From contig NZ_JAAOZC010000010.1 of assembly GCF_011761305.1 (NCBI RefSeq), forward strand, positions 49,961 through 113,960: DNA of 64,000 bases, written 5' to 3'. Of the stretch, positions 34,332-42,881 are shown in pieces. The notes under the pieces were generated by a model. The model saw nothing but the letters and a program-made list of their open reading frames with translations, searched no databases and was not told the DNA's origin. The position numbers were made by a program, and so were the translations under genes. Source of the DNA: Sphingomonas vulcanisoli (GTDB taxonomy: Bacteria; Pseudomonadota; Alphaproteobacteria; Sphingomonadales; Sphingomonadaceae). How positions within the stretch are numbered: position 1 is the stretch's first letter; each line of letters starts with the position of its first letter.

Positions 34332-34353
34332 GGCGGCGGGTGCTCCCGCCGCC
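34332..34353. terminator. GC-rich hairpin between convergent genes
   Basis: GGCGGCGGG and CCCGCCGCC arms with loop TGCT lie between the cache gene and ompW, which converge. The T tract on the plus side is poor, so function is uncertain. Confidence 0.45.
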
Positions 34354-34370
34354 GCCGCTCCTCTGTTGCC

Positions 34371-35063
34371 TTAAAAGCGCATGCCAAGGCCGACGCCGAC
34401 CACCAGCGGATCGAGCTTTACGTGGACGATCTGTGTGCCGATCGCTGTCGTATCGAGACGCGCATTGGTGCGGATGTCGATATATTTGACGTCGAGATTG
34501 GCGAAGATCTTGGGGGTCAGGTCGACATCGATGCCGCCTTGTGCCGCCCAGCCCACACTGTCCGACATGCCGACCTTGGTCGGGCCGACGGCCGCGACGA
34601 GGCCGGGTGCCGCCTTCTCGTTCCAGAAGATCGTATAGTTGATGCCGGCGCCCACATAGGGACGGATCGAGCCGTGCGAATTGAAATGATATTGGGCGGT
34701 TAGCGTCGGCGGCAGCACCCAGGTGGACGCAAGCCGGCCGATCGACCCCGTCGTTCCGGTCGTCCCCGACGCATGATGCTTGGTGGTCGAGGCAATCAGC
34801 TCGAAACCGATCGCGTCGGTGGCCATGTAGGTGACGTCGACTTCGGGCATGAAACTATTGTCTAGCTTCACCTTCTCTGTCGGGAAGGTCGGGTTGATGC
34901 CGCCCGATTTCTCATTCGGCGCGACCATGATCGCGCGCAGGCGGACGAGGACGTCGCCGGCATGAAGTCCCGTCGTCGCGGGCTGAGCATCCACGCTCTG
35001 CGCTTGGGCGGACGCTGCCAGCACCGCGGCTCCCACGATGGCGATCGCCGGAATTGTCTTCAT
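34371..35063 (-). CDS. ompW: OmpW family outer-membrane protein
   Basis: The 230-aa protein has a signal peptide (MKTIPAIAIVGAAVLAASAQA) and an eight-stranded barrel pattern ending with the C-terminal GLGMRF. Segments PTLTAQYHFNSHGSIRPYVGAGINYT and NLDVKYIDI are typical of OmpW. OmpW expression is often oxygen-controlled. An FNR box lies about 91 bases upstream, shared with divergent hemN. Confidence 0.92.
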   Translation of the reverse strand: MKTIPAIAIVGAAVLAASAQAQSVDAQPATTGLHAGDVLVRLRAIMVAPNEKSGGINPTFPTEKVKLDNSFMPEVDVTYMATDAIGFELIASTTKHHASGTTGTTGSIGRLASTWVLPPTLTAQYHFNSHGSIRPYVGAGINYTIFWNEKAAPGLVAAVGPTKVGMSDSVGWAAQGGIDVDLTPKIFANLDVKYIDIRTNARLDTTAIGTQIVHVKLDPLVVGVGLGMRF

Positions 35064-35147
35064 CACTATCTCCCTGATTGAAGGTTCAACAGGGGAGCGC
35101 GTTAGGCCGGTCGCGAGCCGTGCCTTTGCGCCGGCGCAAACTTGGAT

Positions 35148-35161
35148 TTGATCGATATCAA
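35148..35161. promoter_or_regulatory. FNR box between ompW and hemN
   Basis: TTGATCGATATCAA is a perfect match to the FNR/Anr consensus TTGAT-N4-ATCAA. Its centre is about 40 bases before the hemN ATG and about 91 before the ompW ATG. Confidence 0.85.
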
Positions 35162-35194
35162 GGTTCGGCCTGCCGGAGCGGGTAGGCCGTTTGC

Positions 35195-36517
35195 ATGTGG
35201 CCTTATTACCCTGATCTGCTGGCAACGCCGGTGCCGCGCTACACTAGTTATCCCACCGCGGCCGAATTCAACGAGAGCGTGGGCGCCGACGACATGGGCG
35301 CGGCGCTTGCGCGGCTCGATGCGGGTTCGTCGGTCTCGCTCTACCTCCACATTCCTTATTGTCATGAAATATGCTGGTATTGCGGCTGCAACACCGGCGC
35401 TGCCAATCGCGCGACGCGGCTCGCCGCTTACGTCGAGCGCCTTGGGCAGGAGATCGACCTGATCGGCGCGGCGCTCGCGGGTCGCGGTATCGTCCGTCAT
35501 ATCGCCTGGGGTGGGGGCAGCCCCAATGCGCTCAGCCCGGACCAGTTCACCTGGCTCGCGCACAAGGTGCGCCTCGCTTTCGTCTGCGATCGAACCGAAC
35601 AGTCGATCGAGCTCGATCCGCGCGGCTTCAACGACGAATGGGCCGATCAGATCGCCCGTCATGGCATCACGCGAGCCAGTCTCGGCGTCCAGACATTCGC
35701 CCCGCATATCCAGCGCGCGATCGGGCGCGTGCAGCCCTACGACGATATCGCATCCACCTGCTGCTTGTTGCGGCAAGCCGGGATTACATCGCTCAACTTC
35801 GATCTGATGTATGGGCTGCCGTCGCAAAGCGATGCCGATCTTGTTGAGACCCTCGAGGCCGCGATCGATCTCGGCCCAGATCGGCTCGCGGTGTTCGGTT
35901 ATGCGCATGTCCCGCATCTCCTGCCCCGACAGCGGCGGATCGATGCCGCGTCACTGCCGAACGGTGCGGCACGCTTCGCCCAGGCCTGGCTGGCACATGA
36001 GCAGCTCATTACCAGGGGCTATCGGGCGGTCGGGTTTGACCATTTCGCGAAACCCGGGGACGCATTGGCGCGTGCGGCGCGCGAGATGCGCCTCCATCGT
36101 AATTTCCAGGGCTTCACCGATGATCCGTCGCACTGCCTGATCGGCCTGGGGGCCTCGGCGATCAGCTGCTTTCCCGATCTTATTGTCCAGAATGAGAAGA
36201 ACACAGGACGCTACCATGCGAGGATCGGCAGCGGCGCATTGGCAGCGACGCGGGGAGTCCGGCCGACGCGCCTCGACCGCCAGCGCGCCGAAGTGATCGA
36301 GGCGTTGCTCTGTCATGGCGAGGCCGAGTGTGGCCAGCTGCTCGATCTGCAGCTACTTCGAGACGATATCGCCCCCTTCGAAGCGATCGGCCTTGCTCGT
36401 TGGCATCGAACGAAGCTGGTGTTGACCGCCGACGCGCTTCCCTATGCGCGCACCATAGCGGCGACCTTCGATCGCTTCCGGAAGAACTCGAAGGTACAAT
36501 TCAGCAGTGCGATCTGA
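35195..36517 (+). CDS. hemN: Oxygen-independent coproporphyrinogen III oxidase
   Basis: The 440-aa radical SAM enzyme has the cluster motif YCHEICWYCGCN (CxxxCxxC) and AWGGGSPNALSP. It makes protoporphyrinogen IX without oxygen and so supplies heme to cbb3 oxidase in low oxygen. Putative FNR control comes from the box at 35148. If that box activates from the usual -41.5 position, the transcript would begin almost at the ATG. Confidence 0.95.
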   Translation: MWPYYPDLLATPVPRYTSYPTAAEFNESVGADDMGAALARLDAGSSVSLYLHIPYCHEICWYCGCNTGAANRATRLAAYVERLGQEIDLIGAALAGRGIVRHIAWGGGSPNALSPDQFTWLAHKVRLAFVCDRTEQSIELDPRGFNDEWADQIARHGITRASLGVQTFAPHIQRAIGRVQPYDDIASTCCLLRQAGITSLNFDLMYGLPSQSDADLVETLEAAIDLGPDRLAVFGYAHVPHLLPRQRRIDAASLPNGAARFAQAWLAHEQLITRGYRAVGFDHFAKPGDALARAAREMRLHRNFQGFTDDPSHCLIGLGASAISCFPDLIVQNEKNTGRYHARIGSGALAATRGVRPTRLDRQRAEVIEALLCHGEAECGQLLDLQLLRDDIAPFEAIGLARWHRTKLVLTADALPYARTIAATFDRFRKNSKVQFSSAI

Positions 36518-36740
36518 CGCAATCCTCCCGCGCGGGCTGGCAATTGCGGGCGCTGTCGCGTTCGCAACGTCGCCGGTCGTCGCATCGCCGATGCGTGACG
36601 ATCGCATGCTCGTCATCCATATGTGCGGAGGCGGGCCGGATCAGAAAATCCCGTTGGCACCTGGCCAGCATCCCAAACCATGCGCAGCGGGGTGTCACTC
36701 GGTTTGCGTCCGAAAAGAACGTCGCGGTCTTCCCGCCTAA
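36507..36740 (+). CDS. Small secreted Cys-containing protein (77 aa)
   Basis: It starts at a GTG overlapping the 3' end of hemN by 11 bases. It has a hydrophobic signal-like N-terminus (LAIAGAVAFATSPVVA) and then MLVIHMCGGGPDQKIPL and CAAGCHSVCVRK. Three of its four Cys residues are clustered, hinting at metal or disulfide binding. Probably cotranscribed with hemN. The family was not recognised. Confidence 0.55.
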   Translation: MRSDAILPRGLAIAGAVAFATSPVVASPMRDDRMLVIHMCGGGPDQKIPLAPGQHPKPCAAGCHSVCVRKERRGLPA

Positions 36741-36777
36741 AAAAAAGGGGCCGCCGCTCAGGGGAAGCGCGGCGGCC
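36739..36777 (-). terminator. Hairpin terminator oriented on the minus strand
   Basis: GGCCGCCGC (36749-36757) and GCGGCGGCC (36769-36777) form a 9-bp stem. On the minus strand the stem is followed by CC and then a run of T (36739-36746). It lies just after the 77-aa gene. As for 33706, the T tract is on the opposite side from the plus-strand operon. Confidence 0.55.
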
Positions 36778-36903
36778 AGGGTTCAGGGGAGGGTGCCAGC
36801 ACACCATGCGTGGGATAAGGTCCAGGTTGGCCCCCCAGCCTGAACTGAGCGCCGCGCACCGTATGCTGACGTGGCTTCGTGAACCGACTTTCGCTTCGTG
36901 GTT

Positions 36904-36917
36904 TTGACTTCGATCAA
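36904..36917. promoter_or_regulatory. FNR box upstream of fnr
   Basis: TTGACTTCGATCAA matches TTGAT-N4-ATCAA with one change. Its centre lies about 61 bases before the ATG at 36972. It suggests autoregulation. Confidence 0.75.
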
Positions 36918-36936
36918 ATCTACGGGAATTTACGAA
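36917..36936 (-). promoter_or_regulatory. FixJ-like sequence next to the fnr FNR box
   Basis: The minus strand reads TTCGTAAATTCCCGTAGATT, immediately downstream of the FNR box. A FixJ site at the fnr promoter is the expected wiring of a FixLJ to FNR/FixK cascade. The orientation is reversed relative to the gene. Confidence 0.45.
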
Positions 36937-36971
36937 GCGACCCGCCAGATTCGGCCCGCCAAGATCGTGGC

Positions 36972-37685
36972 ATGGACACTCCCGAACTCTGCGGCGCATG
37001 CCCGGTCAAGCAGCAGTCCCTCTGCGGAGGCCTCTGCAATTCCGACCTCTCGACGCTGAACAGGAGCGGCCGTCGCCATCGCCTCAGGCGCGGCGACACC
37101 TTCTGTTGGGCGGGTGAAGACAGCGGCGCGTGCGCCAACGTGCTGGACGGCATGCTGAAGGTGGTCGCGGTGACACCGGAGGGCGCGGAGCGAACCGTTG
37201 GCCTTCATCACCCCGCCGATTTCATCGGCAATCCCTATCGCGACACCAGCGAATATACGATCACGGCCGTCACAGACGTCGAACTCTGCCTCTTTCCCCG
37301 CTCCTCGTTCGATCGGTTGCTCGCCGAGAGCCACGACCTCGAACGAGAGCTGCTGCGGCGGACACTGGCATCCCTTGGCGACGCGCGAAGCCGGATCCTG
37401 ACCCTCATGCACACCTCGGCGGAAGCCAAAGTGGCAGGATTCCTACTCGAGCTCGCGGGGCGTGCCGGCAATCGCGCCGCCCGCGGGTCGCTGGATGGGC
37501 CTCTGACATTCGATCTGCCTCTAACACGCGGCGAGATGGCCGAAGTCCTTGGCCTGACGATCGAAACCGTCAGCCGCCAGCTCGGCCAATTCAAGGCGGC
37601 AGGCATCGTGGCGCTGCCGGCACTCCGCACGATCACGATTCGCGACGCCGATGCGCTGCGGCGCCTGACGCTCGCGCTCAACTGA
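36972..37685 (+). CDS. fnr: FNR-type oxygen-responsive regulator (CRP/FNR family)
   Basis: The 237-aa protein has N-terminal Cys at positions 7, 10, 18 and 22 (LCGACPVKQQSLCGGLC) plus a Cys in VELCLF, the ligand pattern of a [4Fe-4S] FNR rather than a cluster-free FixK. A cNMP-like beta roll is followed by an HTH with ETVSRQL, whose Glu/Ser/Arg read TTGAT half-sites. It should activate hemN and ompW. ATG 36972 is used because the frame upstream runs through the promoter boxes. Confidence 0.92.
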   Translation: MDTPELCGACPVKQQSLCGGLCNSDLSTLNRSGRRHRLRRGDTFCWAGEDSGACANVLDGMLKVVAVTPEGAERTVGLHHPADFIGNPYRDTSEYTITAVTDVELCLFPRSSFDRLLAESHDLERELLRRTLASLGDARSRILTLMHTSAEAKVAGFLLELAGRAGNRAARGSLDGPLTFDLPLTRGEMAEVLGLTIETVSRQLGQFKAAGIVALPALRTITIRDADALRRLTLALN

Positions 37686-37690
37686 TTGTG

Positions 37691-38221
37691 TCACACGAGA
37701 CTGGCAACGATCGCTTCTCTGGCATCGCTGGCAAGGCGGCGGTCTGCGAGAAGCAGAACCGATAGCCGTTCGACAACTATGGATTCGCGGACCTCATCGA
37801 AAAATCCACGAAGCAAGTAGCCGAAAAGCTCTGTTGCGGGCTGCGCGCGCGCGTCGTCGTTCAGCAGATCCAGCAGCTCATAGCATTGCGCGATGCGTTT
37901 CTGCCGACGGCGCTCGAGCAGCTCGAGAAGGCGACGGTTGGTCGGTGTCGCGCCCTCTTCCATCATCAGTCGGTCGAAGAAATCCTCCTCGACCGCCACG
38001 GATCGCGCGGCGAGATCGAGCAGGCTTTGCCGAACCGCGACGAATGCAGCCTCGTCTGGCCATTGTGGGAGGAGATCGGCGAAGGTTTCGAGTGTGTCGG
38101 TCAGTCGCAGCCAGGTTTCCTGCACCGCCAGCAGCGGCGCTAGATCGATCTCGGTGATCACATACCACGGGTGCGGGCGCGACCGATTGGAGAGGCGGGG
38201 CTCGTGCCAGTTCAGGTTCAT
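37691..38221 (-). CDS. Hypothetical helical protein (176 aa)
   Basis: It starts MNLNWHEPRLSNRSRPHPWY and is largely helical, with an acidic-basic middle (FFDRLMMEEGATPTNRRLLELLERRRQKR). No domain was recognised. ATG 38221 with AAAGGAT upstream is preferred. A degenerate FNR-like sequence (TTGATCGCGCGCAA, 38271) lies about 57 bases upstream. It converges on fnr with a gap of 5 bases. Confidence 0.65.
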   Translation of the reverse strand: MNLNWHEPRLSNRSRPHPWYVITEIDLAPLLAVQETWLRLTDTLETFADLLPQWPDEAAFVAVRQSLLDLAARSVAVEEDFFDRLMMEEGATPTNRRLLELLERRRQKRIAQCYELLDLLNDDARAQPATELFGYLLRGFFDEVRESIVVERLSVLLLADRRLASDAREAIVASLV

Positions 38222-38309
38222 CCGGATCATCCTTTCGGGATGATCGTGGCGTTCGCCCTGCCGTGCGACTTTGATCGCGCGCAAAGCCGCGTCGTTTCCG
38301 ACGGCGAGC

Positions 38310-38843
38310 TTATACCGACTTGATCGCTATCCTTTCGCCGGTGCTTGCATCGAGCAGCCGGATCCCGAAGCCCATGTCGTGCTCGAGCTGGATCGCTGCG
38401 CGATTTTCACCATGCTCGATCGACGAAATCTGCTTGGCGCCATGCTCGCGCGCGAAGCGCACGACATGCTCGAGCAGCGTCCAGCTCACGCCATGATTCT
38501 TCCAGTCGGGAAGGGTTGAGAGCGCGACCTCGTCCCGACCGCTTTCGTCGCCGGCGAGCGTTGCGATCGCGACGAGCTGGAGATCGTGAAAAGCGAGAAA
38601 GGTCATCGATGCCGGATAGTCGGCGCGACACAGCTCATCGATCCGATCGTCGCCCACTTCCTTCAGTGTCGCGAGAAAGCGGAAGCGAATGTCGTCAGGA
38701 GTGAGATTGTGGAAGAAATCCACGAGCAACGGGCGGTCTTCGCGCGTGACCGGTCGCACGAGAATGCGGTCGCCGGTCCTGGTGAAGAGAGTGGCTTCGC
38801 TCTCGAACATGGTCGTCGAGGCGTCTTGAACGGCGGTCGCCAT
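38310..38843 (-). CDS. GNAT family N-acetyltransferase
   Basis: The 177-aa protein shows ILVRPVTREDRPLLVDFF, a central beta region with LVAIATLAGDE, and NHGVSWTLLEHVVRFAREHGAKQI in place of the pyrophosphate-binding loop. The fold resembles the GNAT domain of protein lysine acetyltransferases of the Pat type. ATG 38843 has AGGAGC upstream. Substrate unknown. Confidence 0.82.
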   Translation of the reverse strand: MATAVQDASTTMFESEATLFTRTGDRILVRPVTREDRPLLVDFFHNLTPDDIRFRFLATLKEVGDDRIDELCRADYPASMTFLAFHDLQLVAIATLAGDESGRDEVALSTLPDWKNHGVSWTLLEHVVRFAREHGAKQISSIEHGENRAAIQLEHDMGFGIRLLDASTGERIAIKSV

Positions 38844-38902
38844 GATGGTCGCTCCTGCTTGGGACTGGCCTGATTCATGATCCGATCGTGACGCCGACGG
38901 CA

Positions 38903-38919
38903 TTCGTAGATTCCCGCAT
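38903..38919 (+). promoter_or_regulatory. FixJ-like site upstream of the 39-aa membrane protein and fixL
   Basis: TTCGTAGATTCCCGCAT ends 52 bases before the ATG at 38971. It may drive the small gene and fixLJ, giving autoregulation. Confidence 0.5.
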
Positions 38920-38970
38920 ATGAGCCGCAGCACAGCCCCGATACCGCGTTCGTCTGGAGACATGGGGCCG

Positions 38971-39090
38971 ATGGACAAAATCCCTTTTGAGACGATCATT
39001 CGCACGACGCTGGCGTTTGGATTGGGTGGCCTCGGTGTGACCCTGCTCATCGTCTCGCTCGTCCTCTATGCGCGTATGGGTCGGCGGTGA
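38971..39090 (+). CDS. Small membrane protein upstream of fixL (39 aa)
   Basis: It reads [20 protein letters not shown], then one membrane helix ([16 protein letters not shown]) and a basic end. In-frame ATGs also occur at 38920 and 38962. The 38971 start fits the 52-base spacing to the FixJ-like site. It ends 34 bases before fixL. Function unknown; a small partner of a membrane complex is possible. Confidence 0.6.
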   Translation: MDKIPFETIIRTTLAFGLGGLGVTLLIVSLVLYARMGRR

Positions 39091-39124
39091 TGGCCCGGAG
39101 TGTTCACGTTCGCAGGCCTGCGAT

Positions 39125-40717
39125 ATGACGAACCCGGGCGCCGCTGTACCGGCGGACGCGGCTGCGAAGGGCGGAGGCAGCAGGGTGGATCGCTTGCGGC
39201 AGGCCAGGACTGATCCATCGGCACTTGCCGACGAGCTCAACCTGCTCATCGACGGTGCGCAGGGCATCGCGATCTACATGCTCGACGCCACCGGCCATGT
39301 GACGATCTGGAACAAGGGCGCCGAGCGCCTGAAGGGCTGGACTGAAGCCGAAGTCGTCGGCCAGCATTCTTCGATCTTCTACCCGCCTGACCAGCTCGAG
39401 GCCGGCAAGCCGACGGCGGATCTCGAGGCGGCGCGAGAGGCAGGAAAACTCGAAGAAGAGGCTTGGCGGCTGCGCAAGGACGGCACCGAATTCCTCGCCG
39501 ATATCTCGATCACAGCCCTCTATGACGACGCCGGCGCCTTGCGCGGCTTCGGCAAGGTCATTCGCGACGTCACCAATCAGCGCGCGATCGAGCGCAAGCT
39601 CAAGGCCAATTCGGCGCACCTGCGCTCGATCCTGTCGACCGTTCCAGACGCAATGGTCGTGATCGACGAGCGGGGACACATCATCTCGTTCAGCGCGGCG
39701 GCCGAGAAATTGTTCGGCATGGCCGAGGCCGAGGTCATCGGCACCAATATCAAGGCGCTGATGCCGTCTCCCGATCGCGATGCGCACGACAATTACCTGC
39801 GCCGCTATCTCGAAACGGGCGAGCGCCGGATCATCGGTCGCGGGCGCACCGTGACCGGTCGTCGAAAGGACGGCTCGACCTTCCCGATGGACCTGTTCGT
39901 CGGCGAAGCGCTGGGAGATGGCGCGCGGGTCTTCACCGGCTTCGTGCGCGATCTCACCGAGAAGCAAGCGACCGAGGAGCGGCTCGAGGAATTACGCGGC
40001 GGGCTGGTCCATGCTGCGCGCGTCAGCGCGATGGGCACCATGGCCTCTACGCTCGCGCACGAACTCAACCAGCCGATAACCGCTGTCGCCAATTATACGC
40101 AGGCCATTCGCGACCTTCTCGCCGATGGCCCGCCAGACGACATGCCGATGGTGCTGGAAGCGCTCGACGATGCGGCGAGCGAGGCGCTTCGTGCCGGGCA
40201 GATCGTCCGACGGCTGCGCGAATTCGTGGCCCGCGGCGAGCTTGAAAAGGCCGTGGTCGATCTCCCCCGCCTGATCGAGGAAGCCTCCGAACTCGCACTG
40301 CTCGGCGCACGCGAGCGCGGCATCTCGGTGCGCTTCGAACTCGATCCCGACGCTTCGCCCGTCCTGGTCGACCGCGTCCAGACCCAGCAGGTGCTCATCA
40401 ACCTGATGCGCAACGCGATCGAGGCGATGGTCGATGAACCCGTGCGCGAACTGGTCGTGAGCAGCGCGTCCGACGATACCGGCCTCATCCGGATTTCGGT
40501 CGCCGATACCGGCAAGGGCGTCGCTCCCGAGATCGCCGCCGATCTGTTCCGCGCCTTCAATTCGACCAAGGCGGCCGGCATGGGACTGGGCCTGTCGATT
40601 TGCCGCACGATCGTCGAGGCAAGTGGCGGGCGTATCTGGATGGAGCCGCGCGAGGGGGGCGGCTCTGTGTTTCACTTCACCCTGGTGAAGGTCGAAGGGG
40701 AGGGACAAGATGGCTGA
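39125..40717 (+). CDS. fixL: Oxygen-sensing histidine kinase FixL
   Basis: The 530-aa kinase has two PAS domains (about 40-155 and 165-285) and a HisKA/HATPase core. The second PAS is of heme type, with [20 protein letters not shown] containing the proximal His, then [15 protein letters not shown]. The H box is [14 protein letters not shown], and G boxes are DTGKGV and GMGLGLSI. No membrane segments, so it is soluble. Oxygen loss should switch on phosphotransfer to FixJ. An upstream start at 39068 is less likely. Confidence 0.93.
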   Translation: MTNPGAAVPADAAAKGGGSRVDRLRQARTDPSALADELNLLIDGAQGIAIYMLDATGHVTIWNKGAERLKGWTEAEVVGQHSSIFYPPDQLEAGKPTADLEAAREAGKLEEEAWRLRKDGTEFLADISITALYDDAGALRGFGKVIRDVTNQRAIERKLKANSAHLRSILSTVPDAMVVIDERGHIISFSAAAEKLFGMAEAEVIGTNIKALMPSPDRDAHDNYLRRYLETGERRIIGRGRTVTGRRKDGSTFPMDLFVGEALGDGARVFTGFVRDLTEKQATEERLEELRGGLVHAARVSAMGTMASTLAHELNQPITAVANYTQAIRDLLADGPPDDMPMVLEALDDAASEALRAGQIVRRLREFVARGELEKAVVDLPRLIEEASELALLGARERGISVRFELDPDASPVLVDRVQTQQVLINLMRNAIEAMVDEPVRELVVSSASDDTGLIRISVADTGKGVAPEIAADLFRAFNSTKAAGMGLGLSICRTIVEASGGRIWMEPREGGGSVFHFTLVKVEGEGQDG

Positions 40718-41333
40718 TCGCCGCTTGATTCATGTGATCGATGACGAGGAAGCGGTGCGCCGGTCGGCGAGCTTCATGCTCAAGACCTCGGGCTTCGATG
40801 TCGAAACCTGGCCATCGGGAGTCGCCTTCCTGAAGGAGGCGCGGCACGCGAAGCCCGGTTGTATCCTGCTCGACGTGCGCATGCCGGAGATGGACGGCCT
40901 CGAAGTTCAGCAGGCGCTGAGTGAGGACGGCATCGAGATGCCGGTCGTGGTGCTGACCGGACATGGTGATGTCCAGGTGGCTGTCCGTGCGATGAAAGCC
41001 GGGGCGATCGATTTCATCGAAAAGCCCTTTGAGAAGACCACTTTGCTGACGGCGATCGCCGCAGCCTTCGATCGCCTCGATGATCGCGAAGGGCGCGCCG
41101 AGCGGGCCATTGAAGCGCAGACCGCAATCGCCGCTTTGACCCCGCGTGAGCGTGAAGTGCTCGACGGTCTCGCAGCCGGCCTGCCCAACAAGACCATCGC
41201 CTATGACCTCGATATCTCGGCCCGGACGGTCGAGGTGCATCGCGCCAATGTGATGACAAAGCTCAACGTGCGCAGCCTGTCCGAGGCATTGCGGCTCGCT
41301 TTCGCAGCTGGCCTTGGGAAAAACCACAAATGA
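40710..41333 (+). CDS. fixJ: Response regulator FixJ
   Basis: The 207-aa regulator has receiver residues Asp11, Asp12, phosphoacceptor Asp55 ([12 protein letters not shown]), Thr83 and Lys105, and a C-terminal LuxR-type HTH ([20 protein letters not shown] ... [12 protein letters not shown]). It overlaps fixL by 8 bases. It is the likely reader of the recurrent motif described in this window. Confidence 0.95.
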   Translation: MADRRLIHVIDDEEAVRRSASFMLKTSGFDVETWPSGVAFLKEARHAKPGCILLDVRMPEMDGLEVQQALSEDGIEMPVVVLTGHGDVQVAVRAMKAGAIDFIEKPFEKTTLLTAIAAAFDRLDDREGRAERAIEAQTAIAALTPREREVLDGLAAGLPNKTIAYDLDISARTVEVHRANVMTKLNVRSLSEALRLAFAAGLGKNHK

Positions 41334-41364
41334 GACAATCACGTAGATACGGAGGTCAGCAGGC

Positions 41365-41787
41365 TTGCCAGGATCGATCGTCCTTCAGGAGTCCGCGAGC
41401 ATGATGACCGATCAGCAAGACCCGTCGAAACCGCTCGTCCTTCTCGTCGAGGACGAGCCCTCGGTGCGCCGATCGATGCAGTTGCTTCTGCAGGGCCACG
41501 GCTTTCAGGTGCGCAGCTATGGCACTGAAAGCGCGTTGCTGGCGGACCCGATGGCGGCGTCGGCGCAAGGAATGGTTGCCGATTATCAGTTGCCGGACGG
41601 TGACGGCGTCGACGCACTCAACCGGCTGCGCGGCCAGGGCTTCGCTGGCGGCGCGATCATGGTAACGGCGTTCAATTCAAGCGAGCTGACCCGCCGCGCC
41701 GAGCAGGCTGGCTTCCACCGGGTACTCGACAAGCCCTTGGCCGATCGCGCGCTCACGGTCGCGCTCAAGCAGGCACTGGCGGCCTAG
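41365..41787 (+). CDS. Receiver-only response regulator
   Basis: The product (140 aa from TTG 41365, which has GGAGGT at good spacing, or 128 aa from ATG 41401) is a bare receiver domain: LVLLVEDEPSVRRSMQLLL, ADYQLPDGDG, MVTAFNSSEL and VLDKPL. There is no output domain. It may act as a phosphate sink or competitor for FixL, or in a second branch. Confidence 0.85.
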   Translation: MPGSIVLQESASMMTDQQDPSKPLVLLVEDEPSVRRSMQLLLQGHGFQVRSYGTESALLADPMAASAQGMVADYQLPDGDGVDALNRLRGQGFAGGAIMVTAFNSSELTRRAEQAGFHRVLDKPLADRALTVALKQALAA

Positions 41788-42421
41788 GCGCGCCTGCGCA
41801 CGGGCGCCGGCATGACGCACCAGCCGGGCAGGTCATCGGCGATCGCGTCGTGAGCCAACGCCAAAGCTAGATCGAGCGTCGTCTCGAAACCCTCTTCGAC
41901 GAGGGCGCGGTCGACATGAAGACGCAGAAGGGCCGCCCACAAGAACTCCGCGAAGGGTGCTTTGACCTTGGCAAAGCCGCCGGCGCGCCGGAGAGCGCCG
42001 GCCAGCGATCGGTAAGGATCGTCCGCCAGCTGGTCGATGCGCTTGGGAAGTCGCGAGACCGAGCGCCTGCGACCCTTTGCGTCGATGGGATAGAGCCAGT
42101 GCCGGCTCATCAGAAATGGTTTGAACAGGCGGGCCGGCAGATCCTCAAGGTCGCCCACGATGCGCACCATGACCGTCTTCAAGCCTTCTTCGAACAGCGC
42201 TCGGGCCAGATGATGCTTGTCGACCATCCAGTATCGCCCTTTCGGCCCGACGACGACCGGGATGGGGTGACTGTCGAGATACGCCTCACGTGCCCGGATG
42301 CTTCGCCGGCGCCAGGCTTGCGCTTCAGCGTGACCTCGCGATAGCCGAGCGTCATCTGTGTAGGGCGCAGGGCGAGAATCGGCGCTGCACGGATGAGTGG
42401 GCTGGGCCTGGCTGTCGTCAT
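41784..42421 (-). pseudogene. ParB-like nuclease domain protein (ParBc_2), frameshifted
   Basis: The N-terminal part (MTTARPSPLIRAAPILALRP then TQMTLGYREVTLKR) is in one frame and the rest (AWRRRSIRAREAYLDSHPIP, then GRYWMVDKHHLARALFEEGL) is in another. The switch is near 42318-42322 and is explained by one missing base. The pieces join into a normal-length ParBc_2 protein, including KHHLARAL and YRSLAGALRRAGGF. It is either a broken gene or a sequencing error. It follows DUF2721 in the Usp 3 operon. Confidence 0.75.
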
Positions 42422-42858
42422 CCGCTTTGATCCGGCGAGCGACCGTCGGCCTGGTCGCGCACCGACCGGCCCGACAATAAGGTCTCCAAAGCGAAGGCCA
42501 TCAGAGCGAGGATCGAGCAGAGCAGGGCGGCGCCGAACAGCTCGAACATCAGCTTGCCGTCGCCGCTATTGCCGATCTGGCCGAGGAAGAGCGTCAGGCC
42601 CGCACAGCAGGTAAGCCCGCCGGCCAGCGCGGCGAGCACGACCGCCGCGTCGAGAATGCGCGAGCGCAGGCGGAGGTGCCGTAACTGAAGCTGGTGGCCC
42701 GTCGGATCGCGCGTGAAGAGATCGACCCGATCGGCAACCCTGCCGAGGCGCACCGTGAACACGTTCAGCATGGAGGCCAAACCTGTGAGCAGGAAGATCG
42801 GCGTCAACGCGAGCTGGACGACGTGCGCGGCACTATCGAGGGAAGAGGCCTGCGACAT
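42418..42858 (-). CDS. DUF2721 membrane protein
   Basis: The 146-aa protein has three hydrophobic helices and the family pattern AHVVQLALTPIFLLTGLASM then LNVFTVRLGRVADR. Function unknown. It is probably cotranscribed with the L,D-transpeptidase gene, 23 bases upstream. Confidence 0.85.
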   Translation of the reverse strand: MSQASSLDSAAHVVQLALTPIFLLTGLASMLNVFTVRLGRVADRVDLFTRDPTGHQLQLRHLRLRSRILDAAVVLAALAGGLTCCAGLTLFLGQIGNSGDGKLMFELFGAALLCSILALMAFALETLLSGRSVRDQADGRSPDQSG

Positions 42859-42881
42859 GCGTTTGCAGCTCGGTCAGACTG

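Noticed and set aside
35077..35088. TTGAAGGTTCAA palindrome upstream of ompW
   Set aside because: The spacing is 2 bases rather than the 4 of an FNR box, and it lies within the ompW leader. No known regulator fits.
38271..38284. TTGATCGCGCGCAA as an FNR box
   Set aside because: Only the left half fits; two positions of the right half are wrong. Mentioned under the gene but not listed as a site.
41345..41357. CGTAGATACGGAG as another FixJ-like site
   Set aside because: It lacks the TCCC part and overlaps the ribosome binding site of the receiver-only gene.
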